Below are positions 16,901 to 26,506 of a stretch of DNA of 64,000 bases, one piece after another. Within the stretch, counting starts at the first letter, position 1, and every line of letters starts with the position of its first letter. The stretch comes from JAFGHJ01 sp964606065. GTDB lineage: Bacteria; Hydrothermota; UBA3072. The notes beneath the pieces are model-generated. The model was not told where the DNA came from, did not search any database, and saw only the letters and a list, made by a program, of their open reading frames with translations. The position numbers were made by a program, and so were the translations under genes. Location: assembly GCA_964606065.1 (NCBI GenBank), contig CAZSEX010000002.1, positions 1 to 64,000 of the forward strand, written 5' to 3'.

Positions 16901-19015
16901 TTAACCCTGTTGGCTATTATTATTTCTTCTGGAACCATTACTGTTTTTCACTATAAGAGCTTTTCTGGACAAATCTATTTTACCATCATCTCCGATTCTC
17001 TTTACTTTTACCCTGAGTTTGTCACCTAACGAAAGGACATCTTCTACTTTATTAACATGGTAATGAGCAATTTCGCTTATATGAACCAATCCATCTTTAC
17101 CGCCTCCGATCGATACAATAGCACCAAATGGAAGAATTTTCTTTACTTCCCCCTCATAAACCTCTCCAACCTCGACGTCTTTTATAGCTCCCCTGACCAT
17201 CGCTTCGGCTTGACCAACTGATACTTTACTTTCTCCGAATATGGTAACCACTCCTGTTTCATCATCAATTTCAACTTCAGCACCACTATCACGTACGATT
17301 TTCTTTATAGTTTTACCGGATGGTCCTATAATTCTACCTATTTTTTCAATAGGAACTTCCAGGGTTACAACTCTCGGCGCAAACTCGGAGAGATCATCCC
17401 TGGGAGTCGGTATAGTTTTCTCCATTAAATCCAGAACCTTTAGTCTACCCTCTTTAGCTCTCCCTAAAGCTTCTTTTACAATATCAAGAGTCAAGTCCTG
17501 AATTTTGGTATCGAGTTGAAGACCTGTTATACCTTCGCGAGTTCCGGCAACCTTAAAATCCATATCGCCCATATGATCTTCCTCACCTAAAATATCTGTC
17601 AAAAGGCAATACTCGTTTTCTTCTTTAATTAGACCAATTGAAATACCGGCAACATGCTTTTTGACCGGAATACCGGCATCCATCAAAGCAAGGGAAGAAG
17701 CACAAACAGTTGCCATCGATGACGAACCATTCGATTCAAGAATATCTGAAACAAGCCTTATGGTATATGGAAAGTCTTCTTCTCCTGGTATAACCGGTAA
17801 CAAAGAATTCTCCGCGAGAATTCCGTGACCAATTTCTCTTCTTCCGGGACCTCTCAGAAATCGAACCTCTCCAACGGAAAAAGGAGGAAAATTATAATGA
17901 AGCATGAATCTCTTAAAATCCTCCCCAATTAAATGGTCTATTTTCTGTTCATCTCTTTTTGAACCAAGAGTAACAGCCGTTAAACTTACAGTTTCCCCTC
18001 TTCTGAAAATCGCTGAACCGTGGGGACAGGGAAGTGTTTTTATCTGACATTCAATAGCCCTGATCTCATCAATGCTTCTACCGTCTATCCTTCTTGCCTC
18101 TCTTAAAATCATTTCCCTCATAAGTTTTTTCTGTCTATCTTCGATTATCTTTTCTACCTGCAACCAATTCTCTTCTTCGTATTTCTCCTTGAGGGTTTCA
18201 AGAACTTCCTTTTTTAAATCAACTCTTTCTTCTTTAGAAGGAGTAGTATTTATTTTCTCGATAAAGCTTCCAAATCTCGAATTGACCTCTTCTCCCAACC
18301 CTTCGGGAATTTCCGGAGGCGCAAAAAATTTCTTTTGTTTACCGACTTTTTCCATAAACCTTCTCTGAAACTGAACTATCTTTTGTATCTCCCTATGAGC
18401 CACTTCTATAGCCGAATAAACAGTACTTTCATCAACATCATCCGATCTACCCTCAATCATTGTTACCGCAGAAGATGTCCCGGCAACCACCATATTCAAT
18501 TTGCTCTTCTCAAGCTGTTTTACCGTAGGATTTATAATAAATTGACCATCTATCAGTCCTACCTTAACAGCGCCAACCGGGCCATTAAAAGGAATATCGG
18601 AAATCGCGAGTGCGGCAGAAGCTCCGGTAACAGCTAAAGGATGAGTATCGTTTTCCTGATCGTGAGAAAGCACCATTATAACTATCTGCGTCTCGTTAGA
18701 ATAACCCTCTGGTATGAGTGGACGAATTGGTCTATCGACCAGTCTCGAAATTAAGATTTCCTTTTCAGAAGGTTTCCCTTCCCTTTTAAAAAAACCACCA
18801 GGAATTTTACCCGCCGAATATGTTCGTTCTAAATAATCAACCACAAGAGGAACAAAAGAAAATTCTTCTGTGGCTTCATCTTTTGAACAGGCTGAAGCTA
18901 ACACCACCGTACCGCCAAGAGAAATAAGCACAGAACCAGCCGCTTGTCTGGCAATTTCACCGGTCTGAAACCGTATTTCATTATCTCCAACAATTAAAGA
19001 ATCCTCAAAATTCAT
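16901..19015 (-). CDS. pnp: Polyribonucleotide nucleotidyltransferase (PNPase)
   Basis: Phosphorolytic 3'-5' exoribonuclease. 704 residues with two RNase PH domains, the second containing FRRGETVSLTAVTLG and DFKVAGTREGITGLQLD, an all-alpha linker, a KH domain with GRIIGPSGKTIKKI and a C-terminal S1 domain (GEVKKILPFGAIVSI...GLVHISEIA). It directly follows rpsO (19 nt), the arrangement conserved across bacteria, with a GGGGAGGA ribosome binding site. Confidence 0.98.
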   Translation of the reverse strand: MNFEDSLIVGDNEIRFQTGEIARQAAGSVLISLGGTVVLASACSKDEATEEFSFVPLVVDYLERTYSAGKIPGGFFKREGKPSEKEILISRLVDRPIRPLIPEGYSNETQIVIMVLSHDQENDTHPLAVTGASAALAISDIPFNGPVGAVKVGLIDGQFIINPTVKQLEKSKLNMVVAGTSSAVTMIEGRSDDVDESTVYSAIEVAHREIQKIVQFQRRFMEKVGKQKKFFAPPEIPEGLGEEVNSRFGSFIEKINTTPSKEERVDLKKEVLETLKEKYEEENWLQVEKIIEDRQKKLMREMILREARRIDGRSIDEIRAIECQIKTLPCPHGSAIFRRGETVSLTAVTLGSKRDEQKIDHLIGEDFKRFMLHYNFPPFSVGEVRFLRGPGRREIGHGILAENSLLPVIPGEEDFPYTIRLVSDILESNGSSSMATVCASSLALMDAGIPVKKHVAGISIGLIKEENEYCLLTDILGEEDHMGDMDFKVAGTREGITGLQLDTKIQDLTLDIVKEALGRAKEGRLKVLDLMEKTIPTPRDDLSEFAPRVVTLEVPIEKIGRIIGPSGKTIKKIVRDSGAEVEIDDETGVVTIFGESKVSVGQAEAMVRGAIKDVEVGEVYEGEVKKILPFGAIVSIGGGKDGLVHISEIAHYHVNKVEDVLSLGDKLRVKVKRIGDDGKIDLSRKALIVKNSNGSRRNNNSQQG

Positions 19016-19034
19016 AATATATCTTAATCCTCCC

Positions 19035-19304
19035 CTAAACTCTTATATCCAATTCTTTTACAATCTTCTCAAATTTAGTATAATCTTTCCTTCTCAGGTA
19101 ATTCAGCAATCTTTTTCGCCTTGAAGCTAAATTCAACAGGCCTCTTTGAGAATGAAAATCTTTCTTATGTTCTTTTAAATGTTCAGTAAGCTCCTTTATC
19201 CTTTCCGAAATCAGAGCTATCTGAACTTCCGGAGAACCCGTATCTTTTCCGTGCCTTCCGAACTTTTTAATTAATTCCTTCTTCTCTTTACCTACTATTT
19301 CCAT
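19035..19304 (-). CDS. rpsO: 30S ribosomal protein S15
   Basis: 89 residues, exactly the family length. It has FGRHGKDTGSPEVQIALIS, LKEHKKDFHSQRGLL and RKRLLNYLRRKDYTKF. It binds the central domain of 16S rRNA. The start has a full AAGGAGG ribosome binding site and overlaps the ribF stop by 10 nt. Confidence 0.98.
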   Translation of the reverse strand: MEIVGKEKKELIKKFGRHGKDTGSPEVQIALISERIKELTEHLKEHKKDFHSQRGLLNLASRRKRLLNYLRRKDYTKFEKIVKELDIRV

Positions 19305-20239
19305 TTAGAAACCTCCTTAAGACTTCTTAATATCTCTTCTTCACTACTCTTTATATTCTCTTTTAAAGACTCCCTGGATGCAAAAAATTTCTTTTCTCTT
19401 ATCAAAGAGTAGACGAAACATCTTATTCTTTCACCATATATGCGTCCTGAAAAACCCATAATATGAATTTCTACTTTAACACAATTTATTCCAAAAGTGG
19501 GAGAGGAGCCAATATAAAGCATTGCCGGAAATTCATTACCATCAACTTCAACAATAGAAGAATATAAACCTTCACGCGGAAGCAGTTTATACTCGGAATC
19601 TAATTGTATATTAGCGGTAGGATAACCCAGTGAGACCCCGACACCATCTCCCCGTACAACTTTGCCTTCGATCAAGTAAGGATGCTGAAGCATCTTATAA
19701 ACACTCTTCATATCTCCCGCCTTCAGCAATTTTCTGATTTCAGAACTTTTAACAGACTTGTCATTTATTTTTACTTCAGGAAAAATTATAACTTCGAACC
19801 CTAAAATTTTTCCCATTTTTTTTAGAAATTCAGCATTCCCCTGCCTATCGTTTCCAAAATGATGATCAAAACCTATTATTACTCCTATAGGATTTAACAT
19901 CTTCTTTATAATCGACTTTACAAAATCCTCGGCAGACATTCGAGAAATTTGCGTGCCGAAATTCAGAAAAACAATATCTTTCACCCCATGTTTTTCCAAC
20001 AAAAAAATCTTCTCGTCTACAGTGGACAACAAAAATGGCTTTTCTGTTTTATGAAGAGAAATTAATGGATGTGGTTCATAGGTAAGAACTGAGACATTTC
20101 CCCTTTTGTTTGCTTCCTCAAGAAGCAACTGATGACCAAGGTGAACGCCATCGAAATTTCCCATCGCAAGAAAACCGGAGACAGGAGTGAGCTCAATTGG
20201 ATTAAGGATTAGCGAAAACTTTGACCGGTTGGACTGCAT
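19295..20239 (-). CDS. ribF: Bifunctional riboflavin kinase / FAD synthetase
   Basis: Makes FMN from riboflavin and FAD from FMN. 314 residues. The N-terminal adenylyltransferase domain has AMGNFDGVHLGHQ (25-37) and GFDHHFGNDRQGN, and the C-terminal kinase domain has GYPTANI with the downstream EGLYSS strand. It overlaps truB by 38 nt and rpsO by 10 nt. FAD supply suits ThyX and the FAD oxidoreductase in this window. Confidence 0.96.
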   Translation of the reverse strand: MQSNRSKFSLILNPIELTPVSGFLAMGNFDGVHLGHQLLLEEANKRGNVSVLTYEPHPLISLHKTEKPFLLSTVDEKIFLLEKHGVKDIVFLNFGTQISRMSAEDFVKSIIKKMLNPIGVIIGFDHHFGNDRQGNAEFLKKMGKILGFEVIIFPEVKINDKSVKSSEIRKLLKAGDMKSVYKMLQHPYLIEGKVVRGDGVGVSLGYPTANIQLDSEYKLLPREGLYSSIVEVDGNEFPAMLYIGSSPTFGINCVKVEIHIMGFSGRIYGERIRCFVYSLIREKKFFASRESLKENIKSSEEEILRSLKEVSKWK

Positions 20240-21101
20240 AGGTCTCTCCCTTACCTATTCCTAAAAGATTTCCACGACTATCTTTAACCTGATATAAGCC
20301 TTGCGGATAGAAACCCCTCACTTTACCACCATGGATAAAATCCCATACAGCATTCTCTCCGAGAGTTATCGTTTTTAAATGAGGTAAAGCTCTTCTAAAT
20401 TCAATTACTTCAAAATTGCCCTTTTCTATATCGGAAAGTTCCCAGGAATTTTCGATTTTATAAGGGCCAACTCTCAACCTGATAAGCTTACTTAAATGCG
20501 CACCACAACCAATTGCCTCACCGACATCCCTCGCCAGTGAACGCATATAGGTACCTCTCCGCGCCAGACACCTGAATTTTATAGAAGTCGGCGAAAAGTC
20601 TATCAAATCAAATTCTTTTACATGAACTTCCCTGTAAGGCAATTTCTCGATTTTTTCTCCTTTCCTTGCCTTACTATATAGTCTTTCTCCATTTTTCTTA
20701 ACAGCACTGTACAAAGGAACCAACTGCTTAAAAATACCCTTAAATCTGGAAAAGACCTCCTCGATTTCCTTCTGAGATAAAGACGGAACTTCATTCCTTT
20801 CTATAATTTCTCCATCCGGGTCATCGGTATCGGTAACCACGCCCAATTTCATAGTACCAACATACTCTTTTTCGTCACCGAGATAATCCATTAATTTCGT
20901 CGTTCTTCCGTAAAGAATCAATATTAAGCCTTCAGCGAACGGATCAAGCGTGCCTCCATGACCGGCTCGCTTTAGACGTAATAATCTTTTAACTTTATTT
21001 AAAAGTTCCGTTGTTCTCATACCGGAGGGTTTGTTAACTAAAATTAGCCCATCAGAAGGAAAATTGAGCTGAGATTCTGTAGTTTGCCGTTTCAAAGTCA
21101 T
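20202..21101 (-). CDS. truB: tRNA pseudouridine(55) synthase
   Basis: Converts U55 in the T-loop of tRNAs. 299 residues from the ATG at 21101. The catalytic motif GHGGTLDPFAEG has Asp53, preceded by GLILVNKPSG; a C-terminal PUA-like region ends the protein. The open frame extends 35 codons upstream, but that part lies wholly inside the PorV-like gene; even the chosen start overlaps it by 50 nt, which is unusually deep, so the start is less certain than the gene. Confidence 0.95.
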   Translation of the reverse strand: MTLKRQTTESQLNFPSDGLILVNKPSGMRTTELLNKVKRLLRLKRAGHGGTLDPFAEGLILILYGRTTKLMDYLGDEKEYVGTMKLGVVTDTDDPDGEIIERNEVPSLSQKEIEEVFSRFKGIFKQLVPLYSAVKKNGERLYSKARKGEKIEKLPYREVHVKEFDLIDFSPTSIKFRCLARRGTYMRSLARDVGEAIGCGAHLSKLIRLRVGPYKIENSWELSDIEKGNFEVIEFRRALPHLKTITLGENAVWDFIHGGKVRGFYPQGLYQVKDSRGNLLGIGKGETYAVQPVKVFANP

Positions 21102-22113
21102 ATATTTCCTGATCCACGGAAAGATCGAATACAAATTTCTGGTATTGAAAACCCGCTCCGAAAGTTGGACCCGCTCGCTGACCAACTTTATCTGAAAAAT
21201 AACCAAGTCTCACCGAAAAAAGATTATTAAAAGTATACTCAATCCCCCCTGCTTTCCATGAATCTTTCCATATCTCTTGAAAATCGGTATATTTCACACC
21301 TACAAGAATTTTTATCAAATCCAGGTTTAAATTTAAGCTATGAGCTTTTTCTTCTAAAAGCCCCAGTGAAAGCCCAAGTCTTAAAGTTCTGGGAAGCGGA
21401 TCGGATTCGCCATTCTCTACATAACTGATTTCGGGTCCCAAATTTTGCAAAGCGGCTCCCACTCTGAGCGTTTTAAAACATTCCATACCAAATAAATCAA
21501 CATTTATAAAATTGCTCCAGACATATAACAAAGAAAGATCCAGTGCCCAGGCCTGTCCCGAACCGCCTGATATCGAACTTCCTGTAACGCGGGATAACCA
21601 CTCGAGTACATCCTCCGGCGCGAGGAAAGAATGAATATATTTCATACCTATACCCACACCTAAATTATCGGTTAACTGTAAACTACCCGCTCCCTTAACC
21701 GCTATATCATATGTAGCCCATTTACGCTCAAAACCCGTACCTCCCTCAGCGGTGTCAACCACTTCAGTTTCCCCGGTAGTAAGATAAGTAACAGCGAAAC
21801 TTAAACTCAAATCCTCACCTACGGGGAACAACATAGTCAAATACTCATAATACATACCGGGATATAAACCGGGTAACCAGTTGGCATGCTGAAGACCTAT
21901 CATCTTTTCATTCTTAAAAGCTAACGAAGCATCATTATAATAAGTAGAGAAAATATCACCTTCCGAAGCTGTAAAAGCTCCTCCCATTGAAGTCGCCCTC
22001 GAACCAGGAAAAATCATCATGAAAACTGCTCCAGCTTCAAGAGAACTACCGGAAACTCCAATCGGTAAGATAATAAGCAACAGTAGAAACAAAAATACTG
22101 TCTTCCTAAACAT
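21052..22113 (-). CDS. PorV/UPF0164-like outer-membrane beta-barrel protein
   Basis: 353 residues. A signal peptide (about 1-21) is followed by the family N-terminus, GSRATSMGGAFTASEGD, and YYNDASLAF, a variant of the NPA motif. Alternating hydrophobic strands end in SAQFSF, a C-terminal Phe suited to BAM insertion. Such FadL-like barrels include PorV of type IX secretion, but no other Por genes are present here. The ATG at 22113 has a perfect AGGAGG site; the open frame upstream is spurious. It is the first gene of the truB-ribF-rpsO-pnp-ROK-tatC run. Confidence 0.8.
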   Translation of the reverse strand: MFRKTVFLFLLLLIILPIGVSGSSLEAGAVFMMIFPGSRATSMGGAFTASEGDIFSTYYNDASLAFKNEKMIGLQHANWLPGLYPGMYYEYLTMLFPVGEDLSLSFAVTYLTTGETEVVDTAEGGTGFERKWATYDIAVKGAGSLQLTDNLGVGIGMKYIHSFLAPEDVLEWLSRVTGSSISGGSGQAWALDLSLLYVWSNFINVDLFGMECFKTLRVGAALQNLGPEISYVENGESDPLPRTLRLGLSLGLLEEKAHSLNLNLDLIKILVGVKYTDFQEIWKDSWKAGGIEYTFNNLFSVRLGYFSDKVGQRAGPTFGAGFQYQKFVFDLSVDQEIYDFETANYRISAQFSF

Positions 22114-22159
22114 TAATCCTCCTTTAATATTTAACTCGTCCCAAACTTTGTTCCTTTTC

Positions 22160-22187
22160 AAAATAACAAAAAAGCCCCCATTGTCAA
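22160..22187 (-). promoter_or_regulatory. Promoter of PorV-like/truB/ribF/rpsO/pnp operon
   Basis: -35 TTGACA (22182-22187), 16-nt spacer, -10 TATTTT (22160-22165). Unlike the leaderless units, this one leaves a leader of about 40 nt that carries an AGGAGG site before the ATG at 22113. Confidence 0.65.
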
Positions 22188-22271
22188 CCCCAATCTTATG
22201 GATATTTATAACTTTAACGCACCTGCTAATCAATAATAAAGACTCGAAAAAACTCTTCCGGGTTCCGTTTT

Positions 22272-24326
22272 TTAACCAACATCTAAAAACTCTGCTTTTT
22301 TTCTTATTCTTTTTATCTCTTCAGAAAAACTATCTTCTAAATTTTTCTCTGATACTTCTTTTACTGCGTTTCTAACTATACCAATCAAATCTCGCATTTG
22401 GAATGGATCGAAAAAACTGAAATCCGGAAAGCCATGCTGTTTTGTACCAAAAAATTCACCCGGGCCCCTTAATCGTAAATCAACTTCCGATAATTTAAAT
22501 CCAGACGAAACTTTTTCGAGATTCTCAAGACGAATTTTAGCCTTATCTGTAATACTATTCTTATCGGCAATCATTATGAAATAGGACTTTTTATCACCTC
22601 TGCCGATTCTGCCTCTAAGCTGATGAAGCTGTGCGAGACCAAATCTATCCGCGTTTTCAACGACCATAATATTCGCTTCGGGTACATCAATACCTACTTC
22701 AATAACGGTCGTCGATATAAGTACATCAATCTTGCCCGTTTTAAATGCTTTCATAACGCAATCCTTTTCATCGCTTTTCATCCTGCCGTGTAAAACCTCG
22801 ACTTTGAAATCCGAAAAAAAAGTTTTCTTAATGTTATCGGTTTCTTCTTCGATCGAGCGCAAATCTAAAGTTTCAGACTCTTCAATTAGAGGAAAAACAA
22901 TATATATCCTGTATTTATCTTTTTTTATCTTCTCTCTTATCCAATTATATACTTTTTTTCTTTTTTCTTTCTCCCTAACCCATCTTGTTTTCGAGGGTAG
23001 TCTACCGGGAAGATTTTCCTCTATGGAAGAAACATCCAATTCTCCGTATACCGAAAGAGCGAGCGTCCTGGGAATCGGTGTAGCGGACATAATAAGAACG
23101 TCGGGATTACTTTCCTTTTTGGCTTTTGCTCTCTGGTTAACTCCGAAACGGTGCTGTTCGTCGATCACCACCAATCCCAGATCGGATATTTCGATATCCT
23201 CCTCAAGCAGAGCATGAGTTCCTATAATAATACCTTTATTTTCTTTGATTTCTTCCAATGTTTTTTTCCTTTCGCTTTGATTCATATTACCCACTAAAAG
23301 CCATAAGGGAACAGATAGTGAAGATAAGAACTTTTTGACTACATAATAGTGCTGATAAGCGAGAATTTCTGTGGGAACCATAAAGGCTGTATTGAACTTA
23401 TTATTCACAGCGACAAGCATCGCTGCTATGGCAACCACAGTTTTACCAGACCCCACATCACCCTGAAGGAGTCGATTCATTGGATATGATTTACTCATAT
23501 CACTCAGAATTTCATCAAGAACCTTTTGCTGCGATTTAGTCAATCTGAAAGGTAAGGCTTTAATAAATTTTTCTTTCAGTTTTGATTCAACATCAAATGA
23601 AATTCCCTTCTTTTCTCTCGCTTTTCGTCTCTTAACAACAAGAAATAATTGAAAATAAAAAAGTTCATCAAACGCCAGCCTTTTTCTCGCTTCTATAAGT
23701 AAATTTTTGTTCTCCGGAAAGTGAAGATTATACAACGCTTTATCTAATGGAATTAAATTATATTTTTCTTTTATATCGAGAGGAAGTGGATCTTCTATTT
23801 CGGACAAAAAATTCTGGAGAATATTACTTGCGATTCTTCTCATAAATCGCTGGCCGAGATTTTTCGTTAACGGATAAACGGGGATAATTCTTCCGGTGTG
23901 GATCAATTCTGTTTCTTCTTCCGTTAAAAACTCATAGTCGGGATTTAAAATATATAAACCTCTAAAGAATTCCACCCTGCCACTAAAAAAAACACGGTCT
24001 CCCCTCTTAAACCTGTCTTCCACCCATGATTGATTAAACCATCTTCCTACAATTATTCCGGTTCCGTCGTAAATTGTAACGTCACAGAGCAACTTGCCCT
24101 TTCGACTTTTCCTTGAATTAACAGCAACAATTTTACCTTCGACAGTTACCTCTTCATCGACTCTAATATTCTTTATAGGTTTAATCTCACTCCTGTCCAG
24201 ATACCTTCTGGGAGAAAGATATAAAAAATCTCTAATTGTGAAAACATTTAAATGAGAAAATAACTTGGCTTTTTGGGGCCCAACTCCTTTAATCCACTTT
24301 ATTGAATCGGAAATTTGTAAAGACAA
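22272..24326 (-). CDS. recG: ATP-dependent DNA helicase RecG
   Basis: Branch-migration helicase acting on stalled forks and Holliday junctions. 684 residues with the N-terminal wedge/OB domain (about 50-150), Walker A GDVGSGKT, the DEQH box in VVIDEQHRFG, MSATPIPRTLA, and the C-terminal helicase half with RGRIGRG and the family-specific LRGPGEFFGTKQHG. The best start is TTG at 24326; no ATG lies in frame before the conserved region and no clear ribosome binding site is visible. It sits 14 nt after the tonB operon terminator. Confidence 0.96.
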   Translation of the reverse strand: MSLQISDSIKWIKGVGPQKAKLFSHLNVFTIRDFLYLSPRRYLDRSEIKPIKNIRVDEEVTVEGKIVAVNSRKSRKGKLLCDVTIYDGTGIIVGRWFNQSWVEDRFKRGDRVFFSGRVEFFRGLYILNPDYEFLTEEETELIHTGRIIPVYPLTKNLGQRFMRRIASNILQNFLSEIEDPLPLDIKEKYNLIPLDKALYNLHFPENKNLLIEARKRLAFDELFYFQLFLVVKRRKAREKKGISFDVESKLKEKFIKALPFRLTKSQQKVLDEILSDMSKSYPMNRLLQGDVGSGKTVVAIAAMLVAVNNKFNTAFMVPTEILAYQHYYVVKKFLSSLSVPLWLLVGNMNQSERKKTLEEIKENKGIIIGTHALLEEDIEISDLGLVVIDEQHRFGVNQRAKAKKESNPDVLIMSATPIPRTLALSVYGELDVSSIEENLPGRLPSKTRWVREKEKRKKVYNWIREKIKKDKYRIYIVFPLIEESETLDLRSIEEETDNIKKTFFSDFKVEVLHGRMKSDEKDCVMKAFKTGKIDVLISTTVIEVGIDVPEANIMVVENADRFGLAQLHQLRGRIGRGDKKSYFIMIADKNSITDKAKIRLENLEKVSSGFKLSEVDLRLRGPGEFFGTKQHGFPDFSFFDPFQMRDLIGIVRNAVKEVSEKNLEDSFSEEIKRIRKKAEFLDVG

Positions 24327-24340
24327 TATTAAAAATTTAA

Positions 24341-24362
24341 AAGGGGCTCCGCGGAGCCCCTT
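24341..24362 (-). terminator. Intrinsic terminator of the exbB-exbD-tonB operon
   Basis: Perfect 22-nt palindrome, AAGGGGCTCC / GGAGCCCCTT around a CG centre. On the minus strand it is followed by a T-rich tract. It lies 18 nt after the tonB stop and before recG. Confidence 0.9.
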
Positions 24363-24380
24363 CCTCTTAAGGATTTACCT

Positions 24381-25007
24381 TTAATTTTCCAATTTAAAGA
24401 TAACAGGGTAGGAAAGACGAACCCCTACAGGTTTATCGTTTTGCAAAGCGGGACTGAATTTTAATTGATAAGCTTTTTCTTTTACGATTTTATCGATTGC
24501 TGGATATAAAGGCTTCGTTATTATAACATTCCTTACCTTACCCTTTTCATCTATCCATAATTCCAGGTAAAGTCTTCCTTCTATTCCTAACTTTCTGGCT
24601 ACTTCAGGATAAGTACCCTGTTTCATAATTCTTTCATTTAAAGGCTTAGGGGGCACTTCGTACGGGACAAATTTGGGAGGCTCAAATTCCACGTCTGCTT
24701 CTTTCTTTTCGAGACCCGTAAAATCAGTTTTTTCAATAGTCTCCGCTTCCACTTCTTCGTCACTTTTAGCAGCTACTGGCAATTTAGGTTTCGACGGAGG
24801 AGGCGGTTTTACAATATTCTGAAGTTGCGGCGGCAATTTATCGACCTGGATAGGTTTTGAAAATTCGGGAACATAAGGTTCCCTTTTGGTTTCCGGGAAA
24901 AACATAAAACCTAAAATTAATAAGATAAGAGTAACTAAAAAACCAATTCTCATATGAAGAGGGTACTGCTTCTTTAAATCTACAATCTTATTTGTCATAA
25001 TTTTCAC
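24381..25007 (-). CDS. tonB: TonB-like energy transducer
   Basis: 208 residues. A TM anchor (about 20-38) is followed by a Pro/Lys/Glu-rich periplasmic spacer (VKPPPPSKPKLP at 66-77) and a C-terminal TonB domain (about 128-208) with YPEVARKLGIEGRLYLELWIDEKG. It couples the proton motive force from ExbB/ExbD to outer-membrane transporters. The start overlaps the second exbD by 4 nt (ATGA), and the operon ends here with a strong terminator. Confidence 0.93.
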   Translation of the reverse strand: MKIMTNKIVDLKKQYPLHMRIGFLVTLILLILGFMFFPETKREPYVPEFSKPIQVDKLPPQLQNIVKPPPPSKPKLPVAAKSDEEVEAETIEKTDFTGLEKKEADVEFEPPKFVPYEVPPKPLNERIMKQGTYPEVARKLGIEGRLYLELWIDEKGKVRNVIITKPLYPAIDKIVKEKAYQLKFSPALQNDKPVGVRLSYPVIFKLEN

Positions 25008-25408
25008 CCCCTGATTTTTCTAGCGGCAAGATGAACTCTTAACACTGAAGCGTCGACAAATTCATTAAGTATATTCTCTACAAGCTTATAACTGGTAACT
25101 TCATCACATTTAACAGAAATAATCACATCAGGATTTATCTGTCTCTTCCTCATCATTATGTCTGATATTCTTTCGATAGAAACGAGCGCGTCATCTATCG
25201 AGACAAGACCATTCTTCGCAATCCAGATATGAACTAAATTTCTGGCGGGCATTTTTTCGGCAGCTTCAACCTGAGGAATAGTTATCTTAAGACCGGTTTC
25301 CGCTCTAAAAGTAGTGGTGACCATAAAAAATATCAAAAGAAGAAAAGCTATATCCGCCATCGAAGCGGTCGGTATCGTAGCCTGAATTTTTTCTTTGCTC
25401 AGTTTCAT
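25004..25408 (-). CDS. exbD: ExbD/TolR family biopolymer transport protein (copy 2)
   Basis: 134 residues: a short cytoplasmic N-terminus, one TM helix (about 18-35) with the conserved proton-carrying Asp19 in SMADIAFLLL, and a periplasmic domain. It follows the first exbD by 10 nt and overlaps tonB. The nucleotide segment coding its TM helix is identical to that of copy 1, while the periplasmic domains have diverged. Confidence 0.92.
   Translation of the reverse strand: MKLSKEKIQATIPTASMADIAFLLLIFFMVTTTFRAETGLKITIPQVEAAEKMPARNLVHIWIAKNGLVSIDDALVSIERISDIMMRKRQINPDVIISVKCDEVTSYKLVENILNEFVDASVLRVHLAARKIRG
25313..25375 (-). repeat. 63-bp exact direct repeat shared by the two exbD genes
   Basis: Bases 25313-25375 are identical to 25725-25787. 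Both code for the SMADIAFLLLIFFMVTT membrane helix of ExbD. Flanking sequence diverges at once on both sides. Confidence 0.9.
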
Positions 25409-25418
25409 AAAATGTACC

Positions 25419-25823
25419 TCACTCTTCGGATGAAGGTGCTAAAGAATATCTCTCGGCATTTGCCAATCGCAGCTTATCCAGAGCCTTAACCATATATTGA
25501 TATTGAGCATCCGGGTGAGTCTTTATAGAAAAAATCGCATTTGGATTCTCTGCGAGAATTCTTTTTACTTCATCTACCAATTGATCCTGGCTAACAGATT
25601 CTCCGTTAAGTCTAACCTCGCCTTTTTCCTCCACATAAATACGTTGAATGTTCTCAGATTTAACCTTAACTTCTGCTCCTTTTTCAGGAAGCATAATTTG
25701 AAGTCCTACTTCATTAGCAAACACAGTGGTGACCATAAAAAATATCAAAAGAAGAAAAGCTATATCCGCCATCGAAGCGGTCGGTATTTCTGCACCTTCT
25801 ATTTTCTTTTCGTGGAGTCGCAA
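25419..25823 (-). CDS. exbD: ExbD/TolR family biopolymer transport protein (copy 1)
   Basis: 134 residues with one TM helix containing conserved Asp20 in SMADIAFLLL and a periplasmic domain of about 95 residues with the ILAENPNAIFSIKTHPD region. Its stop region is followed 10 nt later by the second exbD, and its start abuts the exbB stop. Two ExbD proteins in one operon are common in Bacteroidota-like lineages and may form a mixed dimer in the ExbB pore. Confidence 0.92.
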   Translation of the reverse strand: MRLHEKKIEGAEIPTASMADIAFLLLIFFMVTTVFANEVGLQIMLPEKGAEVKVKSENIQRIYVEEKGEVRLNGESVSQDQLVDEVKRILAENPNAIFSIKTHPDAQYQYMVKALDKLRLANAERYSLAPSSEE

Positions 25824-26453
25824 TTATGCCTCCAATAAAACATCTATTAAAGCGGAAGCCCCTTCTTCCATAGACCGGGTATACCCATTTACTTTCTGGG
25901 AAAAGAAAGCATGAGCTCCTGAAATCGGTATAGCTATGGATAACCCCGTAGCAGTCGTGATAAGAGCTTCAGAAATACCAGCCGCGACCAGCGTGGCTTC
26001 AACGGTTCCCGCTAAAGCGATGGCATCGAAAGCGTTTATCATTCCGGATACTGTCCCTAGAAAACCAAGCATCGGAGCAATATTAGCAAGAGAAGCTAAA
26101 ATTAACATACCTCTATCGAGAAAAGCCAATTCTCTCGTAGCATATCTTGTCATGACTTCTTCAAGGACTTCTTTATCCTTTGCTTTTTTGTCCATTTCTT
26201 TATACTTTTCAATTGCCGGCCCGAAAATACGAGCGGCAGGAGAGGGATACTGATGGCAGTATTCAAGAGCTGTAGAAGCTCCCTCTTTTCTAAATATTCC
26301 TATAAGTTCTTCGGCAAAATCTTCCGGGTCCATCCTCAAACGAGCAAAAGTTATCAATCTTTCAATTATGTAAGCAAATCCAACAATTGCGCAGAAAAGT
26401 AGCGGCCACATCGCCCATTTACCTCTTAAAAAGAACTCTATAGCAGCTTGCAT
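25824..26453 (-). CDS. exbB: MotA/TolQ/ExbB proton channel protein
   Basis: 209 residues with three TM segments (about 14-33, 112-140 and 155-180). The second carries APMLGFLGTVSGMINAF and the third the ATGLSIAIP stretch, both hallmarks of ExbB/TolQ proton channels. An AAAGGAGG site precedes the ATG. The 53-nt gap upstream separates it from the small membrane proteins but holds no evident terminator, so one transcript from 29.4 kb is likely. Confidence 0.93.
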   Translation of the reverse strand: MQAAIEFFLRGKWAMWPLLFCAIVGFAYIIERLITFARLRMDPEDFAEELIGIFRKEGASTALEYCHQYPSPAARIFGPAIEKYKEMDKKAKDKEVLEEVMTRYATRELAFLDRGMLILASLANIAPMLGFLGTVSGMINAFDAIALAGTVEATLVAAGISEALITTATGLSIAIPISGAHAFFSQKVNGYTRSMEEGASALIDVLLEA

Positions 26454-26506
26454 ATTACCTCCTTTTCATCAGTTATAGATAATGTATTATTTAACATCAA
26501 TCAAAA

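Noticed and set aside
21102..21206. Longer truB start
   Set aside because: The extra 35 codons lie wholly within the PorV-like coding region and show no TruB similarity.
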